The notes beneath the pieces were generated by a model. That model worked only from the letters and a program-made list of their open reading frames with translations. It did not search any database and was not told where the DNA came from. Position numbers and translations under genes: made by a program. A stretch of DNA of 64,000 bases, taken from positions 96,036 through 160,035 of the forward strand of contig JALSGS010000033.1 in the NCBI GenBank assembly GCA_026982695.1, given 5' to 3'. How positions within the stretch are numbered: the stretch's first letter is position 1; each line of letters begins with the position of its first letter. Shown one piece after another: positions 35,545 through 45,436 of the stretch. This DNA is from Saprospiraceae bacterium. Lineage in GTDB: Bacteria > Bacteroidota > Bacteroidia > Chitinophagales > Saprospiraceae.

Positions 35545-37884
35545 TTACGGCTTGATGCCCAACGCCTTTTGCATGGGGTTGGGCACAGGCTCAGTCTTAT
35601 GGCTTTTGTAGACTTTGAAATAGCGAGGTGTTTGGGGCACTGGCGCTGTGTTGTTGGATTCGTCGACATCGGCCGTTTGTTTCCACGGGTCGAGTTGAAC
35701 TTGAACTACTTTTTTGTCTTTGACAAAGACTTTGCGCACGCGATGTTCGTTCTTGCGCCAAATTTCAACGGGCACGCGTTCTAACTCGGTGGTACCATCT
35801 TCGTAGGTCCATTTGATAAAGATGGGCATTACCATACCGCCTTTGTTGCTGAAGTACAGCTGATAGTAGTGTTTGCCGGCGTATTTTTTCTTTTCCTTTT
35901 TATTCAGTGTTTCGGCATAGAGATGGGTAATGCGTGTTTGTACTGAGTCTTCTGTTTCCCAAGGGCGGTAGTTGGTGTAGAAATCGACCAGAGCGGTATC
36001 TTTCTCTACGGCAAACTCGATGCCTTGTTCGCGATCGCGCACTTGGCTGAGTGCCTTGAAAGGCTTTTGGGCGCGTATTTGGCGCGTGACGGTGCGTTGG
36101 GGTGGATCATTGTTCAGGTCGAGGCGATAGTAGATGATGCTATCAAGCGCAATGTCGACCTTTTCGATGCTGTAGAACCATCCACGCCAGAACCAGTCGA
36201 GATCTACTGCGCTGGCATCTTCCATGGTGCGGAAGAAGTCGGCAGGCGTGGGGTGCTTGAAAGCCCAGCGCTCGGCATAAGTGCGAAAGGCTTTGTCAAA
36301 TAGTTCGCGCCCCATAATGGTTTCGCGCAAGATCCACAGGCCAGCGGCGGGTTTTGCGTAAGCATTTGGGCCAAACTGCACAATGTTATCGCTGACAGTC
36401 ATTACGGGTTCCAGGAGGTTTTCGTCTTGGGCCATATAGCCCGTAATGGTGTGTGCGGGTCCACGACGGTGGTTCCAGTTGTTGTCAAACTCTGAGAGTG
36501 CCAGGTACTGCACAAAAGTGTTGAGACCTTCATCCATCCACGACCACTTGCGCTCATCACTATTGATGATCATGGGGTAGAAGTTGTGTCCTACTTCGTG
36601 GGTGATTACTGATATCGCGCCATTTTTCATGCGTTCTGTATAGGTGCCGTCTTTTTCAGCGCGCCCAAAATTGAAGCATATCATGGGGTATTCCATACCG
36701 TTAGAGGCTTCTACAGAGATGGCTACAGGGTAGGGATAAGGAATGGCGTATTTGGAATAGACTTTTAAGGTATGAGCAACTACTTTAGTTGAGTAGCGGC
36801 GGTATATGGGATAGGCTTCGGGTGGATAGTAGCTCATGCACATGACGCGTTTGCCCTCTGAGTTGTACCAGGCCATGGCGTCCCAGATGAATTTGCGGGA
36901 GGCTGTCCATGCGAAGTCGCGCACCCTGTCGGCTTTATAGATCCAGGTCTTCATACGGGTGGAGGGCTTGCACTTGAGGTTGGCTTGTGCTTCCTCCAAT
37001 GTGATGATCTCTATGGGCTCATCAGTAGCTTGCTGTGCCTGTTGCCAGCGCTGATATTGCTCGTCCGTGAGTACATCGGCGTAGTTGAGGCATTGACCTG
37101 TGGATCCCACCACGTAGTCTTCGGGCAAAGTCATACGTACAGTAAAGTTGCCAAACTCCAATGCAAATTCACCTCGGCCAGTAAACTGCTTGTTTTGCCA
37201 GCCTTCTACGTCATTGTACACGCATAGGCGCGGATACCACTGCGTAATGGTGAAAATGTAGTTGCCGTCTTCCGGAAAGTACTCGTAGCCGCCGCGCCCC
37301 CACGGGCCATTGATGCGATCCACCAATTTGTAATTCCACTTGATGCGGAAGTGAAATTGTGCTCCTGGCTTGAGCGGTTGTGGTAGGTCGATGCGCATCA
37401 TCGTACCGTTAATGGTATAGGGCAGTGGGCGATCGTTGAGATCGGTGACCAGTTCGATGTTGACCCCATATTCGGTGAGGTCTTTCCACTGCTCAAGCAT
37501 CTTGAGGGCCTGTTCGCTCATGACCTCTTCTAGCTCACTTTCATTGAAATATTGGTGGTCGAGGTTGCCTCGATGTTGGTTTTCGTCGAGCTGCAACCAC
37601 AAGTAGTGCAGACTATTGGGCGAGTTGTTGTAATAGGTGATGCGTTCATCGCCATGCAGGCGTTGTTCGAAGACGTCTAAGAATGCATCGATTTCGTAAT
37701 CGACTTGCTGTTGCCAGTAGTCAGGGCCAGGTGCCCCATCAGCACCGCGGTAGGGGCTAGGATCGCGCAAGATGGGATCCAGCGGTTCAAATTTGTTGCC
37801 GTGATTGGATCGCTGTTGTGCCATTAGGCTACTCCCCGTGAGGCACAATAAGCATACAATAAACCATTGTTGCCGGGTGATCAT
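35545..37884 (-). CDS. M1-family metallopeptidase, exported
   Basis: This 779-residue zinc metallopeptidase of the gluzincin M1 family starts at ATG 37884 (a GTG at 37890 is also in frame). The signal peptide ends at SSLMAQQ. The zinc site is His429-Glu430-His433 in THEVGHNFYP, with Glu452 in MDEGLNTF exactly 18 residues later, as the family requires. The usual GAMEN exopeptidase motif is replaced by NGMEYPMICF. The N-terminal saddle (to about 240) and a C-terminal beta extension are present. It probably trims peptides in the periplasm. The DUF6702 and HupE/UreJ-like genes lie just upstream on the same strand; I recall this trio recurring in Bacteroidota, but cannot confirm it here. Confidence 0.92.
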   Translation of the reverse strand: MITRQQWFIVCLLCLTGSSLMAQQRSNHGNKFEPLDPILRDPSPYRGADGAPGPDYWQQQVDYEIDAFLDVFEQRLHGDERITYYNNSPNSLHYLWLQLDENQHRGNLDHQYFNESELEEVMSEQALKMLEQWKDLTEYGVNIELVTDLNDRPLPYTINGTMMRIDLPQPLKPGAQFHFRIKWNYKLVDRINGPWGRGGYEYFPEDGNYIFTITQWYPRLCVYNDVEGWQNKQFTGRGEFALEFGNFTVRMTLPEDYVVGSTGQCLNYADVLTDEQYQRWQQAQQATDEPIEIITLEEAQANLKCKPSTRMKTWIYKADRVRDFAWTASRKFIWDAMAWYNSEGKRVMCMSYYPPEAYPIYRRYSTKVVAHTLKVYSKYAIPYPYPVAISVEASNGMEYPMICFNFGRAEKDGTYTERMKNGAISVITHEVGHNFYPMIINSDERKWSWMDEGLNTFVQYLALSEFDNNWNHRRGPAHTITGYMAQDENLLEPVMTVSDNIVQFGPNAYAKPAAGLWILRETIMGRELFDKAFRTYAERWAFKHPTPADFFRTMEDASAVDLDWFWRGWFYSIEKVDIALDSIIYYRLDLNNDPPQRTVTRQIRAQKPFKALSQVRDREQGIEFAVEKDTALVDFYTNYRPWETEDSVQTRITHLYAETLNKKEKKKYAGKHYYQLYFSNKGGMVMPIFIKWTYEDGTTELERVPVEIWRKNEHRVRKVFVKDKKVVQVQLDPWKQTADVDESNNTAPVPQTPRYFKVYKSHKTEPVPNPMQKALGIKP

Positions 37885-38018
37885 TGCCACATCTGGTTTT
37901 AGTTTGAAAAATGAATCAACTCGACTCGTGCGGTATGTCGCGAATCGGGACGCAGTTTTGTGAAAAAAATTGAATTGACCAAGCTTTTATGCTCCTCCAA
38001 TAAAGCTGTATAGCTGAT

Positions 38019-38504
38019 TTATAGCTCAAAACTGCCTTGTGTCTTCCCCTTTTTTAGCAGCAGTGACATGCGATTGCGACCAGGAAGCAGCAGGAAATGC
38101 ATGTTGACTTGTTCGGGAAATTCAGCTAAGAGAATTGTATTGTCGATGGTGATTTGTCGGGGCAAGTAGGCTACAGGATCAGTTCGAAATTGCACTTGGG
38201 TTTGTCCGGCTTTTTCCATAATATTCTTATACTTTACTATAACTTTCTCACCATCAAAACGAACTAAAAAATGACCCAACAAATACGCTACGGCATCCCG
38301 AGGGGCAATTGAGTCGTGCAGTGGATCGCCGTAGATGCCTAGCCGGAAGTCATCGGCAAAGAGAAAAAAGCGCAGTTCGAATGCGCTTTCTTCAGGTAGG
38401 TATTCGATTTCGCACACGCTCAGTCGCAAGTCATGAGGTAGAGTAGAGGGGGCATTTGCCGAAAGGTGCCATAAGGCGCATAGAATTAGAAAAAAGGTAT
38501 ACAT
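38019..38504 (-). CDS. DUF6702 family exported protein
   Basis: This 161-residue protein starts at ATG 38504; the frame extends upstream, but that tail (to 38630) overlaps the previous gene. A short hydrophobic start (MYTFFLILCALWHLSANA) acts as signal peptide. The body fits DUF6702: PHDLRLSVCEIEYLPEESA, then ELRFFLFADDFRLGIYGDPL, and the closing PGRNRMSLLLKKGKTQGSFEL. The family has no proven function and occurs mostly in Bacteroidota beside M1 peptidases. It lies 32 bp after the stop of the HupE/UreJ-like gene and 134 bp before the M1 gene, so all three may form one transcript. Confidence 0.85.
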   Translation of the reverse strand: MYTFFLILCALWHLSANAPSTLPHDLRLSVCEIEYLPEESAFELRFFLFADDFRLGIYGDPLHDSIAPRDAVAYLLGHFLVRFDGEKVIVKYKNIMEKAGQTQVQFRTDPVAYLPRQITIDNTILLAEFPEQVNMHFLLLPGRNRMSLLLKKGKTQGSFEL

Positions 38505-38536
38505 AGCAACGGCTATTGATTGCCTAATGGATGGCT

Positions 38537-39130
38537 TTAGTGATTTTCCAAGATGCCTTGAATGAATAATACGAGTGCACCTCCTGTGCCGATACCGGAA
38601 AGAAAAGTACTCCAACGTGCAGACTGCCATGCAAATAGGCGTTCCCCTGCATAGAGCAGGGTAAAGTATGTAGTCACTATAGCCAGTTGGCCAATTTCAA
38701 TGCCTACATTGAAAGAAAATAGGGGAAGTACAATATTGCCACTCAGCCCCATCATGAGTGAACGAAAGTAATTGGCGAAGCCCATTCCGTGGATGAGCCC
38801 GAAACCAGCCGCCAAGCTATAGTGACGCCAGTCTGTAGCGCTTTTTTTTCCGTGAGGATGTTGAAAAAAGTTGTAAGCACCAGTTGCCATAATGGTGAGC
38901 GGGATAGCACTTTCCACCCATTGGCTGGGTATGGAGATGAGGTCAAAGCCGGCTAATGCGAGCGTGAGGCTGTGCCCCAAGGTGAAAGCAGTGACTAATA
39001 TGACAATTTGTTTCCAGGCCTCGGGCCGATAGATAGCGCAGAGGGTTAAGATGAACAGGATGTGATCGAGTGCAGCGACATCTGCGATGTGGTGTAATCC
39101 TAAGGTGACAAATGTTTGGAAATCTCCCAT
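38537..39130 (-). CDS. HupE/UreJ-like membrane protein
   Basis: This 197-residue polytopic membrane protein starts at ATG 39130; the in-frame extension to 39193 is rejected since it adds a polar tail across the DnaA-like motifs. About six hydrophobic helices are visible. Family marks are GLHHIADVAALDHILFILTL near the start, ILVTAFTLGHSLTLALA and GFGLIHGMGFANYF, with paired histidines that suggest metal handling. HupE and UreJ relatives transport nickel or cobalt, but this subgroup in Bacteroidota has no known substrate. It heads the minus-strand group with DUF6702 and the M1 peptidase, so a metal supply or export role for the secreted zinc peptidase is a possibility, stated as inference. Confidence 0.85.
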   Translation of the reverse strand: MGDFQTFVTLGLHHIADVAALDHILFILTLCAIYRPEAWKQIVILVTAFTLGHSLTLALAGFDLISIPSQWVESAIPLTIMATGAYNFFQHPHGKKSATDWRHYSLAAGFGLIHGMGFANYFRSLMMGLSGNIVLPLFSFNVGIEIGQLAIVTTYFTLLYAGERLFAWQSARWSTFLSGIGTGGALVLFIQGILENH

Positions 39131-39163
39131 AATTGTTTCAGTGGTTGTAGATATATCTGGGGG

Positions 39164-39192
39164 TTTTTCACATGTGTGGAAAGTTTTCCACA
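39164..39192. promoter_or_regulatory. Cluster of three DnaA-box-like motifs
   Basis: TTTTTCACA (39164-39172) and TTTTCCACA (39184-39192) both fit TTWTNCACA. Between them, 39175-39183 reads CTTTCCACA on the minus strand (one mismatch). The last two form an 18-bp near-palindrome, TGTGGAAA-GT-TTTCCACA. They lie in an AT-rich 276-bp gap between divergent genes, followed by T/A-rich DNA to 39280. A DnaA-regulated promoter, part of an origin, or another factor's operator are all possible. Confidence 0.35.
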
Positions 39193-39406
39193 TTATTTCA
39201 GTGGGTTTTATGTGTTGATGGCGAGCTTGTTTTATTTGCGAAAAAATAGATATTGTTTTTTGGAATAATATTTGAATTGCTTCTGCAAAGCGAGTATTTC
39301 CTGCCTCCTGCTTCCGCTATCCAGTGCTGTGCCCGCCCAGTGGTAGCAGATATCTGGGTTTTAGCGTGCAAGTTGCTGCGATACATGTTGTGAATCAATA
39401 TTGAAG

Positions 39407-42400
39407 ATGAATCAACCGAAAATCCAATCAACTATGGGAAGACCCATACTTCGACTCATCTGGCCGGCGTATGTTCCCGTGCTTTGGTGTATAGGGATGG
39501 TGTGGAATAGCCACCCCACGTGGGCTACTCGTGCCGACCGCAGTACTGAATACTTGGTGTTCCACGAGGGCGAAGGTAGCCCTTTGCGTATATGTTTGGC
39601 ATGTGAAAATGCAACTAATGGGGGGCTCATCGCAGGTGATGAGTCGGGATGCCCAGATCCTATATTTGATCCAGGACCTATCACCAATGTGCAGTTGCCA
39701 ACGGGGGGCACAGGCGTGCTCGAATACGTGTGGATTTACACTACGGACGATCCGAGCTTGCCAGGCGCTGTATGGGAGCACATTCCCAACAGCAATACGC
39801 CGGAGTTAGATCCAGGGCCCATCACGCAAACGACTTGGTATCGGCGATGTGCGCGTCGGTCGGGATGTGTGGACTATGTGGCTGAGTCGAACATCGTCGT
39901 TAAGGAGGTGAGTTGCTGCAGCAACGTCAGTGACGGCGGCCTGATTGGCTTCGATCAGCAGGGGTGTGGTGTACCTTTCGACCCACTTCCTTTTGCCAAT
40001 GTGGTCGCTCCTTCTGGTGGTGTGGGTGATATTGAATACGTGTGGTATACTAGTGTGACGGGCTCACCTTTTGTGCTGGGCAATCCCGATTGGGTGGCCA
40101 TACCCAATAGCGATACAGCTGCTCTAGATATGGGGCCTATCATTCAGACTACTTGGTTTGTCCGTTTGTCTCGTCGGGCTGGATGTAATCTTTTTTTGGG
40201 GCAGTCCAATATCATAATGGTGGAAGTATTGCCAGGCTTTGATTTGAGTGCCCAGATCAGTGGGCAGCCCCTTTGTCCAGACGACAGTGTGGCTGCAGTC
40301 AGCCTCACTATTTCGGGTGGCGTAGCCCCATTTGATGTTACATGGAGTACAGGCCACACGACACTGGTGGTGGATAGTCTTCCGCCTGGACAGTACGAAG
40401 TGAGCGTGACCGACAGTTTGGGTTGTGCCGAGACGCTTGCGGTGAATATCGATGGGCCTGCGCCTTTGCAGATTTTGTTTCAGACGGGAGATGAGACTTG
40501 CGCGGGTAGGGAAGATGGATACGTCATTGCACAGGTACAGGGCGGAACTTCGCCATACGCTTATACATGGGACAATGGGCTGGTAACAGATAGTCTTACG
40601 GACCTGTCGCCAGGCATGTATTGTCTTACCGTTAGCGATGCCAATGGCTGTAGCACGGCCTCATGTGCCGAGGTGTTGCCCGCTGTGCCTATAGCAGCAA
40701 TTTTGTCGAGTACACCGGTGCAGTGTGCGGCAATGAACGACGGCGTGGCGTCGGTAGATAGTGTATGGGGGGGGACTCCTCCTTATTCCTTTCAGTGGGA
40801 CGATCCATTAGGACAGACGACAGCACAAGCTACAAACTTGTCTGCAGGTTTGTATCGAGTCACGATTCAAGATGAACGTGGCTGCCAGCGCGTCGATTCG
40901 ATAGTGGTAGATCAACTCAATCCCATTACAGTATTCATCTCAGTGACGCCAGCTACGTGTATGGGCTATGCCGATGGTGCAGCAGTAGTATATGACGTAC
41001 AAGGTGGAGTGCCGCCCTATACTTACCAATGGAATGATCCGCTTGCGCAAAGCACAGCACAAGCAATCAACTTGGCTCCGGGATTTTATGAAGTGTCCGT
41101 CACCGATGCCAATGGATGTATGCAGGTGGCACAAGCCATTGTACCTACTACACTTGTGTTTGATATACAGTCTACTGTAAGTGCCCCGACTTGTTGGGGA
41201 GGGGCTGACGGTGCAATTTCCATCGATAGTGTGATGGGTGGGATGCCACCGTATACCTTCGCATGGAGTACAGGTGATACTGTCCAGCAACTCAGTGGAT
41301 TGACAGCAGGTCAATATGAATTGACCGTTAGCGATGCACAAGGTTGCCAGACGCTTCAAACTTTTATTATTGGGCAACCCGATAGCATGGTACTTGAAGT
41401 GCAAGCAGTAGGGCCAGCATGTGCTGGCCAGGCGACTGGTTTTGCTGTAGTCGATGTGGTGTCGGGTGGTACAGCGCCGTTCAGTTATCAGTGGAATGAC
41501 CCTGATACACAGACTTCCGCTACCGCGTTTGGTTTGTCGGCAGGTGTCTATGCTGTAACGGTTACGGATGCCCTTGGATGCCAAGCAGTAGCTACAGCTA
41601 TACTATCTGATGGCGTGGCTCTGATCACGCAAACCAGTGCTACGGACAATTTTTGCGAAAGTGATACCATGGGCACTGCTACTGCCGTGGTAGAATCAGG
41701 ACAGGCCCCTTTTAGCTATCAGTGGAGCGATGCAGCCCAGCAGACAACACCTACGGCTACTGGCCTGACCAGTGGCACGTATATTGTAACTGTTACTGAT
41801 GCCAATGGTTGTCAAGCCGTTGATACAGCAATTGTGGGGGCACAAGTTGCGCTTGGCATTATGGTATTGGGAACGGATATAAGTTGTTTTGGTGCTCAGG
41901 ATGGTATGGCCACAGTTGTAGTCGCCAATGCCAATGTAAACAATCTGGTGTTTGAATGGAACATAGCGGGCACCGATGGCCAACAAACGATAACTAATTT
42001 GGCACCAGGAACTTATATGGTTACAGTGACGGATACTACGGCGCAATGTAGTGTTACAGGACAAACGACGATCGATGAACCCACTCTGCTCGATCTTTCC
42101 ATGCAAGTTGCAGATGAAAGTTGTGCCCAAGCAAGCGATGGCAGTGTACTGGCCATACCTCAAGGTGGCACTCTGCCTTATGCCTTTAACTGGAGTAATG
42201 GCGATACGACCCAAACCATCACCGATTTGGCGCCAGGTACATATGTGCTTACTCTTACGGATGCACGTGGGTGTCAAGCGATCGATACGGCCGTAGTTGC
42301 TGCAGGGCCTGCTTTGAGTTTGAGCGTAGCAGTGCAAGATGCTACTTGTCCTAATACTGCGGATGGTGTAGCCAATGTGCAGGTGCTTATGGGGCAAGCA

Positions 42401-45295
42401 CCATTCGTCTATGAGTGGAGCGATGCGCTTGCACAAAATACGTCCCAAGCCACGGGGCTTGCCCCCGGCGACTATTCCGTCACCGTGACAGACTCGATAG
42501 GATGTAATGGCACGGCCATGTTTACGATAGGATCTCAATCGGATTTGAATGTCGTTGCCGAGTTGATGGACATCAGCTGTGCGGGTATGGCTAATGGCAG
42601 CATTGCAGTACATGCCACTGGTGGAGGTGGAAGCTACAATTTCAGCTGGTCAGGAGTGGCGGCTACTGATAGCATAGTTACGGGACTAGGCGCTGGCACC
42701 TATTCTGTGACTGTCAGTTCAGCTGATGGCTGTGCGCTAACACTCGACATAGCACTGGAGGAGCCGCTGCCACTATTGCTTGATGTAGTCAGCGAAAATA
42801 CCTCTTGCCCAAATAGTGCCGATGGCAGTGCGATTGCGTTGCCAGCAGGGGGTACAATGCCTTACACCTATCAATGGAATGACCCGGCTGCACAGACCAC
42901 CCAAGCAGCGGTGAATTTGCCGCAAGGTACCTGGCAAGTCACCGTGACTGATGCTAATGGATGTACTGCTACAGCTGGTGTAACAATAGCTATAGACAGC
43001 GACTTCTCGCTAACCCTTGTCAGTACAGATGCCTTATGTGTAGGGACGGCTACCGGTTCGGCAGCAGCGATTGCCACTGGCGGACAACCACCCTATACTT
43101 ACCAATGGGATAATAGCCAGACTACGGCTCAAATCGACAATCTAATGCCAGGCTGGTATGTAGTCAGTGTTACGGATTTGTTGGGCTGTACGTTGGTCGA
43201 TTCGGTAGAGATAGCTGCACCCATGCCAGTGAGCTGTGCCGCTACAGTAGTACAGCCCATTTCGGGCTATGGATTGAGTGATGGTATTGTCTCTGTGTCG
43301 GCAAGTGGTGGCACCTTGCCCTATCAGTATGAATGGAATACGGGGGATACTACCCAGCAAGTAACAGCGCTTTCTGCAGGTATCTATGAAGTCACAGTAG
43401 TAGATGCCAATGGTTGTCAGTGCGTACATGCCGTGAGCTTGGACAACCCCTCGCGTTTGGGTAACCGCGTATGGCTCGATGCCAATGAAAATGGCATACA
43501 GGACAATGGAGAAGCGGGTATACAAGGCGTTGTCGTTGTACTAACTGGCCAAGCTACTAATGGCCAACCCATACATGATACTACTCAGACAGATGCCAAC
43601 GGCTTGTATTGGTTCGATGGATTGCCAGCGGGCAATTATCAAGTGCGCTTCTTCCCTCAGCCTCAACATACATTCACTTTGCCTCAGCAAGGCAATGACC
43701 CCACGCTCGATAGTGATCCAGATCCTAGTAGCGGTACTACTGATTATGTGAGTTTGCCAAATGCGAGCAGTAGAGATGATATCGATGCAGGGCTAATCGA
43801 GTTGGATGAACCTATGAATATTGGCGATCGCCTTTGGCACGACTTTAATCGAAACGGCATTCAGGATCCAGCAGAAGAAGGTATTGGCAACGCGTTGATC
43901 GAGCTGCGTACTTGGCCAGATATGACACTTGTTGCATCAGCCCTTACCAGTACCAATGGTCTTTATCTGTTTTCCAATGTGGAGCCTGGTCAATATGTCC
44001 TGGTACTTGACCTGACTACCTTACCACAAGGATATGTACTGACCCAACCCAATGTGGGCAATGACACATTAGACAGCGATTTTGATCCCATTACAGGACA
44101 AACATCAGTCATAGAAGTGCTTCCGTATCAGCCCGATAATCTCACCATTGATGCTGGAGCTCATGCTGAGTGCGAGAACGTGACCGATGGCGGCCTTATA
44201 GCTGGCGATGAAGTGCTCTGTGGACCGGGATCTGACCCCGCACCTATTGTCAATGTCGTTGCGCCTAGTGGTGGTGTGGGCAATATCGAATACCTGTGGT
44301 TGGTAGGCACTTCGCCTCAGTTTAACGGTGCTGGCGACCCTAACTGGACGCCTATCCCCAATTCAAATACCCCTGATTACGATCCGGGCCCATTGACCCA
44401 GACACGTTGGTTTATTCGATGCGCACGCCGAGAGGGCTGCAGTACATTTGTGGCTGAGTCGAATATTGTAGTCAAGGAAATAGTAGAATTGCCTCTTACC
44501 CAGATTATTCAGGCACCCGATACAGCATGTGTCAGTAGTGGGCAGGTATTTGCGGCAGCCAATGCTGGCGGAGGTGCTACCTATGCTTGGCAGTTTGGAC
44601 TTGGAGCAGTACCGCCTACTTCTAACTTGCGCGTCGTACCCGATGTGTACTGGACGCAGGTGGGCAATCAAACTGTACAACTTGCCGTCATGCGTTTGGG
44701 TTGTACCGACACAACTTACCATTCTGTGGTGGTACAAAACTGTCCCAGTCCATTGGCTGTATATAATCTGACGGCAGAGATCCACAATGGCCAAACGGTG
44801 CTGACTTGGTTCACTGAAAGCGATGATGCCCAAACTTGGTTTCAAGTGGATTACAGCCAAGATGGCTTACAGTGGGAAGCATTGGCGTTGCTGGAGGGTG
44901 AGTCGGGCCCAGGTATACATATCTATACCTGGCTACATGCACAACCCATCTTGGGAGAAAATTGGTATCGCATTCGCCATTTTAGATCTGACGGCACACA
45001 ATTTACCACCCAACCAGTTCGTGTAGACAAGCTGATTGCTCCGGATTTTCTGGGCTTCAGACTGTACCCCAATCCAGCTAGGGGTGTGATTCAGCTGTTT
45101 TTTGATCACGAGCTAAAGGAAAATACTCCCATACAGTTGGCTACAGTATATGGTGTAGTAGTACACAAAGAAATAGTGCCTGCTCATACCCAAAAGTGGT
45201 CGATAAATGTCAGTGATTTGCCTGCAGGCACATACAATTTGTTTGTAGCTTATCCATATAGGCGTCCAGTGTCCGTGTTATTGATTGTAGAATAG
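39407..45295 (+). CDS. Large surface protein: SprB and SdrD-B repeats, T9SS type A
   Basis: This 1962-residue protein uses ATG 39407 (39434 is possible). After a signal-like N-terminus it holds two copies of an unnamed ~100-residue module (about 68-167 and 170-277), then 14 SprB-like repeats (about 279-1345). Two SdrD B-like domains follow (about 1351-1585; LGNRVWLDANENGIQDNGE and IGDRLWHDFNRNGIQDPAEE, with calcium-type DxNxNGxxD loops). A third copy of the unnamed module (about 1588-1695), a PKD-like domain and an Fn3-like domain come next. The type A T9SS sorting domain occupies the last ~80 residues (FRLYPNPARGVIQLFF, LPAGTYNLFV). It should be a surface-anchored adhesin-like protein. It ends at a terminator (45379-45407). 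Its role is unknown. Confidence 0.92.
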   Translation: MNQPKIQSTMGRPILRLIWPAYVPVLWCIGMVWNSHPTWATRADRSTEYLVFHEGEGSPLRICLACENATNGGLIAGDESGCPDPIFDPGPITNVQLPTGGTGVLEYVWIYTTDDPSLPGAVWEHIPNSNTPELDPGPITQTTWYRRCARRSGCVDYVAESNIVVKEVSCCSNVSDGGLIGFDQQGCGVPFDPLPFANVVAPSGGVGDIEYVWYTSVTGSPFVLGNPDWVAIPNSDTAALDMGPIIQTTWFVRLSRRAGCNLFLGQSNIIMVEVLPGFDLSAQISGQPLCPDDSVAAVSLTISGGVAPFDVTWSTGHTTLVVDSLPPGQYEVSVTDSLGCAETLAVNIDGPAPLQILFQTGDETCAGREDGYVIAQVQGGTSPYAYTWDNGLVTDSLTDLSPGMYCLTVSDANGCSTASCAEVLPAVPIAAILSSTPVQCAAMNDGVASVDSVWGGTPPYSFQWDDPLGQTTAQATNLSAGLYRVTIQDERGCQRVDSIVVDQLNPITVFISVTPATCMGYADGAAVVYDVQGGVPPYTYQWNDPLAQSTAQAINLAPGFYEVSVTDANGCMQVAQAIVPTTLVFDIQSTVSAPTCWGGADGAISIDSVMGGMPPYTFAWSTGDTVQQLSGLTAGQYELTVSDAQGCQTLQTFIIGQPDSMVLEVQAVGPACAGQATGFAVVDVVSGGTAPFSYQWNDPDTQTSATAFGLSAGVYAVTVTDALGCQAVATAILSDGVALITQTSATDNFCESDTMGTATAVVESGQAPFSYQWSDAAQQTTPTATGLTSGTYIVTVTDANGCQAVDTAIVGAQVALGIMVLGTDISCFGAQDGMATVVVANANVNNLVFEWNIAGTDGQQTITNLAPGTYMVTVTDTTAQCSVTGQTTIDEPTLLDLSMQVADESCAQASDGSVLAIPQGGTLPYAFNWSNGDTTQTITDLAPGTYVLTLTDARGCQAIDTAVVAAGPALSLSVAVQDATCPNTADGVANVQVLMGQAPFVYEWSDALAQNTSQATGLAPGDYSVTVTDSIGCNGTAMFTIGSQSDLNVVAELMDISCAGMANGSIAVHATGGGGSYNFSWSGVAATDSIVTGLGAGTYSVTVSSADGCALTLDIALEEPLPLLLDVVSENTSCPNSADGSAIALPAGGTMPYTYQWNDPAAQTTQAAVNLPQGTWQVTVTDANGCTATAGVTIAIDSDFSLTLVSTDALCVGTATGSAAAIATGGQPPYTYQWDNSQTTAQIDNLMPGWYVVSVTDLLGCTLVDSVEIAAPMPVSCAATVVQPISGYGLSDGIVSVSASGGTLPYQYEWNTGDTTQQVTALSAGIYEVTVVDANGCQCVHAVSLDNPSRLGNRVWLDANENGIQDNGEAGIQGVVVVLTGQATNGQPIHDTTQTDANGLYWFDGLPAGNYQVRFFPQPQHTFTLPQQGNDPTLDSDPDPSSGTTDYVSLPNASSRDDIDAGLIELDEPMNIGDRLWHDFNRNGIQDPAEEGIGNALIELRTWPDMTLVASALTSTNGLYLFSNVEPGQYVLVLDLTTLPQGYVLTQPNVGNDTLDSDFDPITGQTSVIEVLPYQPDNLTIDAGAHAECENVTDGGLIAGDEVLCGPGSDPAPIVNVVAPSGGVGNIEYLWLVGTSPQFNGAGDPNWTPIPNSNTPDYDPGPLTQTRWFIRCARREGCSTFVAESNIVVKEIVELPLTQIIQAPDTACVSSGQVFAAANAGGGATYAWQFGLGAVPPTSNLRVVPDVYWTQVGNQTVQLAVMRLGCTDTTYHSVVVQNCPSPLAVYNLTAEIHNGQTVLTWFTESDDAQTWFQVDYSQDGLQWEALALLEGESGPGIHIYTWLHAQPILGENWYRIRHFRSDGTQFTTQPVRVDKLIAPDFLGFRLYPNPARGVIQLFFDHELKENTPIQLATVYGVVVHKEIVPAHTQKWSINVSDLPAGTYNLFVAYPYRRPVSVLLIVE
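40240..43440 (+). repeat. 14 SprB-like repeats of ~76 residues
   Basis: Each unit has the form C-x(3,4)-DG-x-(A/V)...GG-x-PPY-x-(Y/F)-x-W, then a GxY-x-V-(T/S)-V-(T/S)-D-x-x-GC end. Many carry the loop NDP(L/A)(A/T)Q(S/T)T. These are like the repeats of the gliding adhesin SprB. Units vary mainly in the loop after the tryptophan. Confidence 0.85.
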
Positions 45296-45378
45296 GCTGT
45301 CGTTTGATCCAGATGTGGTGACAAAAGCGCTACACTGTTGTGCTCATCTGGGCATAATTGATTGGTATTTTCGGGTTG

Positions 45379-45407
45379 AGCCGATCTGTAAAAGATCGGC
45401 TTTTTTT
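45379..45407 (+). terminator. Rho-independent terminator after the 1962-residue gene
   Basis: AGCCGATCT (45379-45387) pairs with 45393-45401 around a 5-nt loop and is followed by seven T. It also separates the convergent Usp gene ending at 45437. Confidence 0.92.
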
Positions 45408-45436
45408 CTCGCTGTTATCAGCGCAGCGAGCTATGC

